Below, one piece after another: positions 44,860 through 55,915 of a DNA stretch of 64,000 nucleotides; within the stretch, counting starts at the first letter, position 1; every line of letters starts with the position of its first letter. The notes under the pieces are model-generated. The model was not told the origin of the DNA. It made no database searches and was given only the letters and a program-made list of their open reading frames with translations. Source of the stretch: Terebella lapidaria (Eukaryota; Annelida; Polychaeta; Terebellida; Terebellidae); contig OX424564.1 of assembly GCA_949152475.1 (NCBI GenBank), positions 3,100,001 to 3,164,000 of the forward strand, in the 5' to 3' direction. Position numbers and translations under genes: made by a program.

Positions 44860-46450
44860 ATCAATTGTGGACATATAGGGAATGATACATGCTGAATATT
44901 CTCAGGGCCTTGAATTTGACCTCTGACCTCATTTTCAAGGTCACATAACAGAATGGCTAATATCTCGCTTATTATCGACTTTACAGCTTAGGAATCAATT
45001 ATGAACATAGGAAATGATATATGCTGAATATTGCTATGACCTTGAATTTGACCTTTGACCTGGGTTTCAAGATCAGAGCTCAAATGGCTAATATCAGCTT
45101 GGGAATCAATTATGAACATATAGGAAATGATATATGAAGATTATTGTCATGACTTTGAATTTGACCTTTGACCTCATTTTCAAGTTCACAGGACAAACTG
45201 GCTAATATCTCACTTATTATCGATTTTACAGCTTAGGGATCAATTGTGGACATATAGAAAATGATATATGCTGAATATTCTCGTGACCTCGAATTTGACC
45301 TCTGACCTCATTTTCAAGGTCAAGAGCACAAAATGGCTAATATCTCACTTATAAATTACTATACAGCTTAGGAATCCGTTGTGGACATACTGAAAATGAT
45401 TTACGCCGAATATTCTGATGACCTTGAATTTGACCTTCAACTTCATTTTCAAGGTCACAGGAAAAATGGCTAAAATCTCGCTTATTATCGACTTTACAGC
45501 CCACAAATCAATTGGGGCCATATGGGGAGTGATATGTGCTGAATATTGTCATGACCTTGAACTTCACCTTTGACCTCATTTTCAAGGTTAGAGCATTAAA
45601 TGGCTAATATCTCGCTTATTATCGACTTTGCAGCTTAGGAATCAATTGTGCACATATAGTAAATGGTATGTACTGAACCCTGTCATGACCTTGAACTTGA
45701 CCTTCGACCTCATTTTCAAGGTCACAGCATAAAATGGCTACTCTTTCGCTTATTATCAATTTTACAGTTAAGGAATCAATTGTGAACAAATAGTAAACGA
45801 TATATGCTGAATATTGTCATGACCTTGAATTTGACATTGACCTCATTTTCAAGGTCAAAGCACGAAATGGCTAATATCTCGCTTATTATCGACCTTACAG
45901 CTTACAGCAAATGGTTAATATCTCATTTATTATCGACTTTACACCTTTGCAATCAATTGAGCACATATAGGAAATGATATATACTGAATGTTGTCATGAC
46001 CTTGAACTTGACCTTTGATATAATTTTCAAGGTCAGAGCATAGAATGCATAATATATTGCTTGTTATCAACTTTACAGCTTAATAATCATTGTGAACATA
46101 TAATAAACGCTATATGCTGAATATTGTCATGACTTTAAATTTTACATTTGACCTCATTTTCAAGGTCAAAGCACAAAATGGCTAATATCTCGCTTATTAT
46201 CGACCTTACAACTTTGCAATCAATTGAACACATGTAGGAAATGATATATTCTCATGACCTTGAATTTGATCTCAAAGGTCATCTCCAAGGTCAGAGCACA
46301 AAATTGTTAATGTCTTGCTCATTGTCGATTTTGCAGCTCAGGAATCAATTGTGGACATGAAATGATATATGCTGAATATTCTTGTGACCTTGAATTTGAC
46401 CTTTGACCTTGTTGTCAAGGTCACGGGACAAAATGGCTAATATCCAAGAT
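44860..46450. repeat. 130-bp satellite rich in AGGTCA half-sites
   Basis: About 12 diverged tandem units with the landmark aatggctaatatctcgcttattatcgac at spacings of about 115-135 bp. Most units contain a block of the form ttgaatttgacctttgacctcattttcaaggtca. Several units hold TGACCTTTGACCT, a perfect DR1, and at least eight hold TCAAGGTCA, an extended half-site of the ERR/FTZ-F1 type. Non-coding. Confidence 0.85.
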
Positions 46451-46509
46451 GTGAAACATTGTCCAGTAACCTTTCTCAGCCCTTGGGCTAATTTCCCATT
46501 TGTTTCAAT

Positions 46510-46850
46510 CTATTCGCCACCCCTGTGGCTGAAGAGCTGGAGTAACCCGAGACGGCCTACACCCGGAGTACTGGAGTCTCGCAAGACGGCCTGCTGCTGG
46601 AGTACCAGAGTCAGTCGAGCGACCCCTGAAGCTGGAGAGCCAGAGTCAGCCGGGGGATCCCTACAGCCGGAAAGTCAGAGTCAGCCGAGCGATCCCTGCA
46701 GGTCGGAGAGCCAGAGTCAGCCGAGCAACCCCTGCAGACGAAAGCGAACCGAGGAGTCGAAACTTCGAACAGCTGCTACTATGAAATCGACCCTTGGAAC
46801 CGTCACAATATTGATGGATACAGATACTCGGTTCCATATTCGCATTTGTA
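46510..46850. repeat. Right flank repeat of satellite
   Basis: Direct, expanded counterpart of 44130-44440. The inner part is a 45-bp repeat (gccagagtcagccgagcgatccctgcag). An open frame of 157 codons (46403-46876) runs through it, but its peptide is only the repeat translated. Confidence 0.75.
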
Positions 46851-47439
46851 TCAATCTATTCGCTACTATTTGCTAGAAATTATGCCTACCTTGTTTGAAA
46901 ATAGTCACAATACCAAACTTCATTTCTACATCAACCGATATGCCTGGCATTAAGGCCTATGTAAAGCTGATGTCGAAGCTCAAACTAGAAACATTTCCGA
47001 GGAGTTTGTTTCATACAAAGTCAAACACAAAGTTAAAAGTAAGTATCAATTTTTTACCACCAAGACAGCCAAATTTCGATGATTAGGACACTTAAGTGTT
47101 CACTATCGAAAAATTAACAACGTTGTGTATTGAACCGTTTTGTATTCATCAGAGTTTTGTGGTTACACTTCCTCTGCTCACGTATAGGTGTGCACATAAT
47201 CCACATGCTTATACATATTAATTTGTGGTCAGTGTTAGCCCGTGGTGCTGATAAAAAAAATTTCAATTGACATATTCACACTCAAATATTTTCTTGGACA
47301 GTGGATACTAACTCCGATAATGATTTGAAGTTATATCCCTTTATATTCCTCAAGAATGCATGAATTTTATTAAGTTCTTCCTGGACCACTTACCTGATGA
47401 TAAAAATATTATAATCCAGGGATATTATTGCATTATATA
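46851..47439. other. No gene recognised
   Basis: AT-rich unique-looking sequence up to the insertion site of element 2. Confidence 0.45.
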
Positions 47440-47618
47440 TGTGGCGATTTTGCCCAAAGATCGCGGCAGGAGTCTTTGCAAAACACTAGCAAGTATTGTG
47501 GCCTATCTTTAGACCGCTTGAGCTTGGAGCGTGCGCTGCCTAGCAATGCACTGTACCTAATCGCGCCCAGTAAACTATAACAAGTGGTGACCTAGTTTCT
47601 CCTCCCGCCTCTCGGTTC

Positions 47619-47628
47619 GATATATACG
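47619..47628 (+). promoter_or_regulatory. TATA box of the 5' LTR, element 2
   Basis: gatatatacg, about 70 bp upstream of the leader ATG, at the same relative place as in element 1. Confidence 0.55.
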
Positions 47629-47694
47629 CGAGCATTTTGCTTGGTCTGTGAGATTGTCCCAGAGCAAGCCGAGAGGCAGGACGAGAGGCTCGCC

Positions 47695-47724
47695 ATGAGC
47701 TTTACGTCCCTATGTCTTGGGTAA
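47695..47724 (+). other. Nine-codon leader frame in LTR
   Basis: ATG AGC TTT ... TAA encoding MSFTSLCLG, with start context cgccATGa. It has the same length and first residues as the frame in the element 1 LTR. A donor-like GTAAGG lies at 47721-47726. Confidence 0.45.
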
Positions 47725-48157
47725 GGCCCTCGCGGGCCCTGGGGACGATTTCCATTGGGGGCCCGGGCTGGGGTAGAGACAGTTGCTGACTCGGGGGCGC
47801 AAGCCCTGTGGATCGCCAGTTCTCTTCTCCACCCGGGGTGGTGTGACACAGGCTCTGGCAGACCGTCGGGCTGGCTCAGAGTTCCATCTCTGCGACAGTG
47901 CCTTCGGCGAGGCTGGCCAGCAACATGCCCACGTGTACGAGTTCTGTGGTGCAGCTCCCATGGCATCTTGGGCTTTACACACGGCTACATTACCATAACT
48001 ATGTAATATGCATGTTGTAGTTAAGGAGTTGGTGAGATGCATGTGTTATGTCGTATTGTATGACGGCCGGACTCGTTCCGGGCTGACTGTACCTGGTTGT
48101 AGTATTCCGTAGAGTAGTGCTGGACGCCCTGTAGCGGGCGCCCGCCGAACTTTACAG

Positions 48158-48175
48158 TGGTGCCGTGACCAGGAT
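48158..48175 (+). promoter_or_regulatory. Primer binding site, tRNA-His type
   Basis: TGGTGCCGTGACCAGGAT, one base after the LTR and identical to that of element 1. Confidence 0.75.
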
Positions 48176-48269
48176 CAGCCGGACGGTGTTCCATAGCAGC
48201 CTATCGTCACAGTTCCTTTGTCCCTTCGTCCCTGGGGACCGTCCGCTCCTCCGGGACAAGTATCAAGAA

Positions 48270-49790
48270 ATGGCGAGTAAACAAAAGGGAAGGGAAAGGG
48301 AGGCAGTGTCGCGGACCATACCCGGTCGCGCGACGGCCGTGAGCGGCCCTCGGATGGCTCCGGCGATAGAGAAGGGAGCGCGGAGCCGTCCGCCAACCGG
48401 ACACCGTCTTCGGACACGGTCCAACCGGCAGAGTTGACTCCGGCACCCTTGACTCCGTCTCAGAATGTTGAGTCGAGCCCTGCGGGGCGTTGCTGCCGGA
48501 GCTTGGCTCCGGTGATGTAGGCACGGTTGGTGGAGCCGGGAACGGCCCTACGCTGCGCGCACCTACGTCCGGACGCGGGTCGTGGCAGGCGACACTCTTT
48601 CAGGGGGCATCTCCAGATGTCCGGGATCGAGTGATCGCCGGCGCGAGTACCTCCGGACGCATGCACCAACAGTTCCGGATGCCTATTCCGGCCGGGTGGA
48701 CTCCCGCCAGAGTCCCTCGTCCGGATCCCGGACGGTCCGCACCGGGTGCAGTGGACCAGCTCACTAATATTTTAGGTGAGTTGGCTCTGCTAGGGCGCTA
48801 CGACCGTGCCCGGTCGCCCCACCAGGGACGAGCTGATCGAAGGGACCGCTCACCTTCTCAGCCATCCAGGAACCCTCCGGGGTCTTTGTCGGAGAGGGAG
48901 AGGTGGCTGATTTCTATGGCGCTTGAACAGTTCAAGTTAAATCAGGCCGCTCAGAGCGTTGACCCGACGGTCACTTACACAACAGGGATGACTGGGCCTA
49001 CGGCTCCTCCCCCAGTCCCCACAAGTCCGCAGACGCCGGTGGTCCCCGCAATGGGATCCGCGCCTGCACAGCGACTTGGGGGCACCACGCCGGCTGCAGC
49101 TCTGACCGTTCCGGCGGCCGGAGGGCTTATCCGGACATGGATGCCAGTCGTTTTGAGCCGATGCTGATCGATCAGTTCATCGATGGCCAGCCATACCATA
49201 TCTCGTACGGGCTGGCCACCCATGAAAAATGGTCGATGGAGGAGGCGGTTAACTCCGCCATTGCGTTAGAGGTAGCTGTCCGTCCAAGACAGATGCCTCC
49301 GGCCCCTGCTACGGCCCCGGCTGTACCGATGCAAGCGGCGGCTCCGTCTCCGGCTGCAGCATCGCAGGGGACCCCATGGGCGGGCCCGGTTCCCCGGGCG
49401 TCCCCTGTGGAGTCCAACCCTCCGTGGGTTGGTTCACCGGCACCCCAGCAAGGGATGCCTGTTCAAGCGGCACCAGCTGTCGCGTCATGCCCGTCCGCGG
49501 ACGAGTGTGACTATGAGGAGTCTGATTTCGGCACCGTGAAGATGATTGCGTACTGTGAACGCACAACACTCCCCGCCGAGTGTTGTGCGTTCGCCTCCAG
49601 ACCAGCTCATAACCGTCCCTGCTATTTCTGCGGAAAACAGGGACACTTTTGGCTGAAGTGTCCGGACCTGTTGGAGCGCCTGCGGGCACGCGGATACCAA
49701 AGGGAATCTTCCCAATCCGTGCTGGAGCAGTTTTCCTCGGCCTGGTCCGCAGGGAGAGCAAGACCGCCCCTTTCAGAAGGGAAACTGAAA
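48270..49790 (+). CDS. gag coding region of element 2 (fossil)
   Basis: Recognisable by homology to element 1 gag: GRYDRARSPHQGRADRRDRSPS, MLIDQFIDGQPYHISYGLAT and the CCHC knuckle CYFCGKQGHFWLKC at about nt 49615-49665. The N-terminal part is Pro/Ala/Gly-rich. Broken; shorter than in element 1. Confidence 0.8.
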
Positions 49791-52700
49791 TGGGACATGG
49801 TGGCGACCAACACCGCGTCCGAGGACAGTAGTTCCGAGGCGCCGGACGCCTCCTCACCCGCTGATGAGCCGGACGACCCTCAAGTAGATATAACTTCTCC
49901 GGAAGTGGTCCTTGAGGATCAGCCTAGCTCCTCCGCAGCTGAGGCAGACAACGAGGACTCCGTAGCTGAGCCCAATGTTCCGGATGATTCCGATCGTCCG
50001 GTGTGCGCACTGGTGAGGGACCCCTGCTGGTACCTGCCCCTGTCCTTTGGACGGGAGCCGGTCCAGTTCCTCGTAGACTCTGGCTCGGAGGTTACCATCA
50101 TAGCCACTGGAACTTTTAAGCATGAGCCAGCGCTCCACGACACAGTGTTGCGGGATCCCGGGCGCTACACGCTCCACGGAGCGGATAACAACAGCATTCG
50201 AATCCACAGTATAATCGATCTGCCTATTACTCTTTGGGACAAGGTGTTTATAACAGAGGCAATCGTCGCGGACATTGGAGCACCTGGGATTATTGGAATG
50301 AACTTTCTGTGGATCCACCGGGTAATCGCTAACTTCTGTTCTGGCGAGCTCCGGATGGGAGAGGACACTCAGTTTCTCTTCCGCTCGGGTCCGAGCAAGT
50401 CATTTCAACTCTGGGCGGTGAGTACTACGGTAATGCCGCCTATGAGCGAGATGATCATTGAGGCGAGGCCGCATCGTCCCCGCATGCCCCTCGATGGTTG
50501 TCCGTGTGTAGTACAGCCGGTGAGCAGTTTTGCCCAAGGAACCGGACTCATGCTGGGTGGGGCTCTGGTCAAGTCGAATGCCCGCATGATGCCCATCCTT
50601 GTGGTAAATCCCACGGATGCTCCCGTTGTACTGCGGCACGGTTGTGTAGCGGCTACCGCAGCACCCGCGTCGTCGAGTCGTGTCATCCCCGACGATCCTC
50701 TCTGCCACGCTGCGTGCGCGGCAGTGGCCGCCCGAGATGATCCGTTCACCCTGCCGGACCATCTGGAATCTAGAGTTCCGAAAGACTGGCTGGATGAAGA
50801 ACAGCGTCAAGCTCTCCGCAAGCTGCTCTGGCAGTATGCGGGTGTGTTTATGAGTCCGGACGGTGCGGTAGGCAAGACGGACGTTGCCAAACACTGCATC
50901 GACCTCCTAGACGAACGCCCTATCAAGCAGCGTCTACGGCGAGCAGCGATCATGCACCAAGAGGTCATAGACCGGGAGGTGCAGAAGATGCTCGAGCTAG
51001 ACATCATCGTACCCAGTGATAGCCCTTGGGCGAGTCCTGTGTTTATGGTGAAGAAGAAGGACGGCTCGTGGAGGTTCTGCGTGGATTATCGGAAGCTAAA
51101 CGATGCCACGCGGAAGGACTCATATCCTCTCCCGCACATCGAGGATACCTTCGATTCCCTGGCCGGATCGCACTACTTTTGTGCTCTGGATCTGGCCTCC
51201 GGGTATTGGCAGGTTGAGATGGAGGAGAGTGATAGGGCGAAGACTGCCTTCGTTACCAAGAACGGGCTTTACCAGTTTAAGGTAATGCCGTTCGGGCTTT
51301 GTAACGCGCCAGCGACGTTCGAGCGCCTCATGGAGATGGTACTCAAAGGGTTCCTCTGGAAGCAATGTATGGTCTACATCGACGATGTTGTCGTGTATGG
51401 CCGGTCGTTCGAGGAAACCCTCACCAACCTCCAGATGGTACTCCATCGCGTGCGCGAAGCAGGCCTTAAATTGAAGCCAACTAGGTGCGAACTGTTCGCA
51501 CAGGAGATATTGTACTTGGGTTTCATGGTAACGGGCACCGGAGTTAGACCAGACCCCAAGAAGCTAGAGGCCATCAAGAACTGGCCTCGGCCTTGCAACG
51601 TGGCGGACGTGAGGTCCTTTTTGGGCTTCGCGAGCTACCACCGCCGGTTTGTGCGAGGCTTTGCAGAGATTGCGCACCCCCTTACTAGCCTCACGGAGAA
51701 GGGCGTCGATTTCGTCTAGTCGGCTGAGAAGGAAGTTGCCTTCTCGGCACTCCGGCATGCTTTGGCAGATGCGCCGGTACTGCTTCACCCCCGTCCGGAT
51801 TGCGAGTTCATCCTGGACACTGACGCGAGTAACTTTGAACTCGGCGGTGTCTTCTCACAGGTCGTGGACGGGCAAGAGCGGGTAGTAGCTCATGCGAGTG
51901 TGGCTTTGAGTCGCTCTCAAATGAACTACTGTACCACTCACCGTGAGTTGCTCGCGGTGGTAATGATGACCAAGCAGTTCCAGCATTACTTGTTGGGACG
52001 CCATTCCCGCTTGCGGACTGACCACAGTTCGCTGAGATGGTTCCTCAACTATAGTGAGGCCGATGGCTTGGTGGTACGGTGGCTCGTCAAACTCCAGGAG
52101 TATGACATGAAGATTGAGCACCGTGCCGGAAAGTTGCACAACAACGCGGACGGCTTGTCCCGTTGTCATAAGTGCAAGAATCCTAACTGTGCCAGGATGG
52201 TTCCGTCCCCGCACGACGTGGATTCCTCCTCAGACTCGGAATTGGACCTTCCGGGAAGACCGTAGGCTGCCGCCCCCTATAAAAACACGGCAGCCGGAGC
52301 GTCCAGGGCTCACCTCCGCGCGCGGACCCGCCGGCAACAGCGAGGGCGTCCTGCATTTGAACCGGAGGCGCGGTCCAGCTCCAGGGAGTCTTCCTCGAGT
52401 CCGGCGGTGTACTCCTCGTGGGTACCCTCAGTGTCCTCGGACGAGTCTGAGTATGAGTGGTCCTTACCCCCAGGGGTGATGGCCGCTGCTGCGCAGTCGG
52501 ACGTTCCGGATCCGGAGGAGCCTGCCTACTTAGGTGGCTACTCTCCAGCACAGTTGATTGCGAAGCAGAGAGCTGACAGTGCTCTGGCACCGGTGATAAA
52601 AGCCCTTGAGGCCGGCCAGAAACCTCCTAAGGATGAGCGGAAAACCTACCGGGAGGAGACCCAGTCTCTTATCTCCCAGTGGGAAAGGCTCTCCCTGAAG

Positions 52701-54200
52701 GATGGCCTCTTGTACTGGCGCTATGAGCCACCGAGACCACTGCCACCGGTTTGGCAGTTGGTGCTTCTGGCGGAGCTGCGGAAAGAAGTGCTCCATCAGT
52801 TGCATGACCTCCGGGTGACCGGTCACTTGGGAATCCGGAGGACCGTCCATAGGCTACAACAGCGCTTTCACTGGCCTGGTAGCAGTTTGGACGTGCAACG
52901 ATGGTGCGCAGCCTGCCCTCGGTGTCAAGCTCGCAAAGGAGTTCCGGCTCCTGGACGCCACCCCTTAACTACGGTTAAGGATGGCGCCCCATTCGACCGG
53001 ATAGCGCTAGATATACTGGATACCCATCAGATAACCCCACGTGGTTTCCGTAACATTCTGGTGATATCCGACTATTTTACCAAATATACCGACGCGTACC
53101 CACTGCGCCGCCAGACTGCGGACGAGGTAGCTCGGTTGCTGGTGAATAGGTGGGTGGTGTACCATGGTGTACCTAAGCAGGTACATTCGGATCAGGGCAC
53201 GCAATTTGAAAGCAACCTGTTCCGGAACCTAGCACAGATGCTAGGGAGTACCAAGGTGCGTAGCATCCCGTACAGGCCCCAGTCGGACGGACAGGTTGAA
53301 CGCTTTAACCGGTCTGTCCTGAACATGCTGGTGGCCTTTGTGAACGATCATGCGAATGATTAGGACGACCACCTCCCGTATGTCTTAATGGCGTGCAGGT
53401 CGTCGGTCCACTCTTCGACCGGAGTTACTCCGCACGTGATGTTGTATGGCCGGGAACTCAATCTGCCCGTGGATATCATGTATCCAACTGCGGCAGAGAC
53501 CGGTGCGGTACCCCAGTGCGGTCCGGAGTACGTCGAGTGGGTTCGCCGCGCCCTGGCGAACGCCCATGATTTCGCGTGAGCGTGCCTGGACAAGTCTGCT
53601 ATCCGGCAGAAGCGTGCCTATGATGCCCATGCCAAGGCTAGGCCCGCGTTTACGGTAGGAGACAAGGTGCATTATTATTATCCACCGCTGAAGCAAGGCA
53701 ACAAGTTTGTTGAGCCGTGGATAGGCCCGTTTACGGTACTTAAGCAGGTTAAAGCGTGGACTACTCGATCCGGAGGGACTCCGACCCGGATAGGGTTCTG
53801 GTGGTTCACATAGACAACCTGAAGAAGTACGAGGGCCCGCTTGTCATGGATCCGTTAGTTCAAGATGCGGAACCGGATGACGCTCCCTTAGGGGATCCAT
53901 CCGGTCAGCATCCTCGGACTCCGGACGAGCGTGTGCGCCGGATGGTGGGTCTCCCGGACCTCTCTGACCCGTCAGATGACGGTCCGGATGTAGAACCAGC
54001 ATATCTTGACGATCCGCAGGTACCTCGCTCCCTCCACCACCTGCGGATGACGGGCGGCCACGCCGGAAACCTCGTGTGCCATCCCGATATGGGTAGGACT
54101 AACTTTCCACCCATGCGGATGCATATGCGGTATCAATCTATCACACCAGGGATGGATTTTAGGTCGTTCTGTGAGGATCCGCACGACTTTCCTCCGTGAG
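49790..54200 (+). CDS. pol coding region of element 2 (fossil)
   Basis: Same domain order as element 1: protease FLVDSGSEVTIIATG (about nt 50065), reverse transcriptase FCVDYRKLND and YIDDVVVYG (about 51070-51400), RNase H LDTDASNFELGGVFSQ (about 51815), integrase HHCC part (about 52800-52930) and DDE core with HSDQGTQFES and QSDGQVERFNR (about 53010-53310). The GPF module follows near 53725. No duplicated blocks are seen here, so this copy shows the original single-copy layout of pol. Broken copy. Confidence 0.9.
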
Positions 54201-54364
54201 CAGCTACTATGTGGCTATCTCCTGAGTTGAGGTCCGCGGAAATCTTTGCGTCATAACGCCGCCACTCCGCATCCGCCCTCCCGTAGTTTTCAGCGCTTCA
54301 GTTCGACTGCTGTCCGTCGTAGTTAACACAGCGGCTACGCTGGCTGGACGACTTTTGTGAATCT

Positions 54365-54485
54365 GCCGGACGCCCCTGGTCCCGGAACAGCCTCTTATAT
54401 GGCCAGACTGAGGTTGGGATTTACGTCCGCTGCGGGAGAAGCGCTTTCCCACGGATTTGGGGAACTGGCTCTGGACGCGGGGTTA
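54365..54485 (+). promoter_or_regulatory. Strongly conserved non-coding block after pol
   Basis: Counterpart of 24810-24935, with cttatatggcc kept. Its high similarity against a more diverged surround suggests constraint. Confidence 0.4.
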
Positions 54486-54589
54486 GTATCCGGATGTGAG
54501 GACTGATGTCCGCAGTTCGTCCGCAGGACTCGTCCGGCACTACGGACGCTTTAAGATAATGCATTTCGGTGTGTTATCCCGCGTGAGCC

Positions 54590-55096
54590 ACTACTGTACG
54601 TTGTTATAGTAGTTTAAGGTTTCTAATGGCAGGAAACCGCTTACCATTATCTTATAATGGACCGGCTGTTAAGCCCGCGTGTGCAGACCAGCCGCGGCAG
54701 TGGGGGACGCTCATTTTGACCGGAGCCCCGGCCTCCTTCCGAGAAGGGGGTCGTATTTTACATGCGTAGCATACTTTGTGGCTTCTAATCCGAATTCATA
54801 TCTTTGGATAAGGTCAATATGCCTTCTATGGTAATCGTCCGGCCTGGACTCCGTTAGCGGGCAGCTGCGGACGACCGCCGGCTATTGATTTCACCATGTT
54901 TGGGATCTTCTGGATTGGGCGCCGGCATGAAGGGTTCGCCCCCTAACCATTGAGGTTAAGGTCCATGCCGGCTCCGTGTCTAATCTATTGGTTCAGCGCT
55001 CCGGTAGTCGTTTGCTTTGGCTCTGGGTTTGACCGGACACCGCTCCGCGGTCGGGCTGGACGTTGGGGTTGCTAGTGGGCGCGTTGCAAACGCCCA
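54590..55096 (+). ncRNA. Stem-loop array in the spacer of element 2
   Basis: Stems matching those of element 1: 54590-54598/54605-54613, 54618-54624/54632-54638, 54644-54650/54654-54660, 54732-54739/54743-54750, 54789-54794/54803-54808, 54835-54841/54868-54874, the three-way unit 54921-54929/54964-54972, and 55076-55081/55091-55096. Loops differ from element 1 (for example triloop cga for taa), and several stem pairs have changed on both sides. Confidence 0.65.
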
Positions 55097-55613
55097 TAGG
55101 GCGCCTAACTGTCCGTCCGGCTGCCTTGGGCATGTCCGATCGCCTTGTAAGCGTAACAGCGGCTATGGGGAGTGATTTTGTTTATTTTCCATCTCATGTT
55201 ATAATTTCTTGAGTTGATTATATAAGCCACAGGTATGCGTGCATGCCGTGGAATTTTTATTTACTCAATCGTGCATTGAGATAAGTTTAGTGATATATCT
55301 TTTTCCTGGTGCTTGAGAGGGGTTTAAGAGACTGTGTTTTCTGTGTCAGAAGCTTGTTTTGCCGTGATCTATAAAAAAGCAGGCGAACAGTGGTGGATTT
55401 GTTTCCATCGCTGGTTCGAACAGTGTAGATTTTGTTTACATTGTTGTAAGGTGGACATATTCGTAAGATCCACAAGTAGACCGACTTCTGATGCATTGTA
55501 TGCAATCTCTATCCTGCTGTTGTGATTAACTTCACGTCATTCACCGCCAGTGCGGTAGCATAACCTAATGACTGATTTTAATTACTTTGTTTAATTGCGG
55601 GATCCCCCGGGAT

Positions 55614-55630
55614 GGCCAGTACTTTTGGCC
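55614..55630 (+). ncRNA. Inner stem-loop, counterpart of 26145-26162
   Basis: GGCCA pairs with TGGCC across a short loop, within the same CCCCCGG...CCGGGGG outer stem as in element 1. Confidence 0.55.
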
Positions 55631-55915
55631 ACCCGTATACATGGAGTGATAGGAGACACCGGGGGGAGATGCGTGTGTATGTATAAGCCCATTGTTACAA
55701 AACGTTATTCGTTTGTCAGTCCGTATTGATTGATGCTATAAATAGACGTTTCCACGGCAACGCGCTGCACTGCCGCGCGTGTAGAATAGCTGCTACCACT
55801 TGATGCCTACTTAATCTGTAAACTTTGTGTACACTGGTCATTCGAGCACTCGGCACTGGTGGAGACAGATCTGCGGATCTGACTCCCAGTGTTTACGCTT
55901 AGAGCGCTTGAATAC

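Larger units (their letters stand above)
47440..48156 (+). repeat. 5' LTR of element 2
   Basis: Starts TGTGGCGATTTTGCCC and ends AACTTTACA, as in element 1. The middle is only partly alignable with the element 1 LTR. It includes a TATA box (47619-47628, gatatatacg). Confidence 0.95.

Noticed and set aside
46403-46876. 157-codon open frame with ESQSQPS repeats
   Set aside because: It is the translation of the 45-bp repeat flank of the satellite, with no domain, splice context or independent conservation.
47385-47400. A further trefoil exon donor (cttacctga, minus strand) across the element 2 insertion
   Set aside because: A donor-like site exists, but no trefoil coding sequence lies upstream of it on either side of the insertion.
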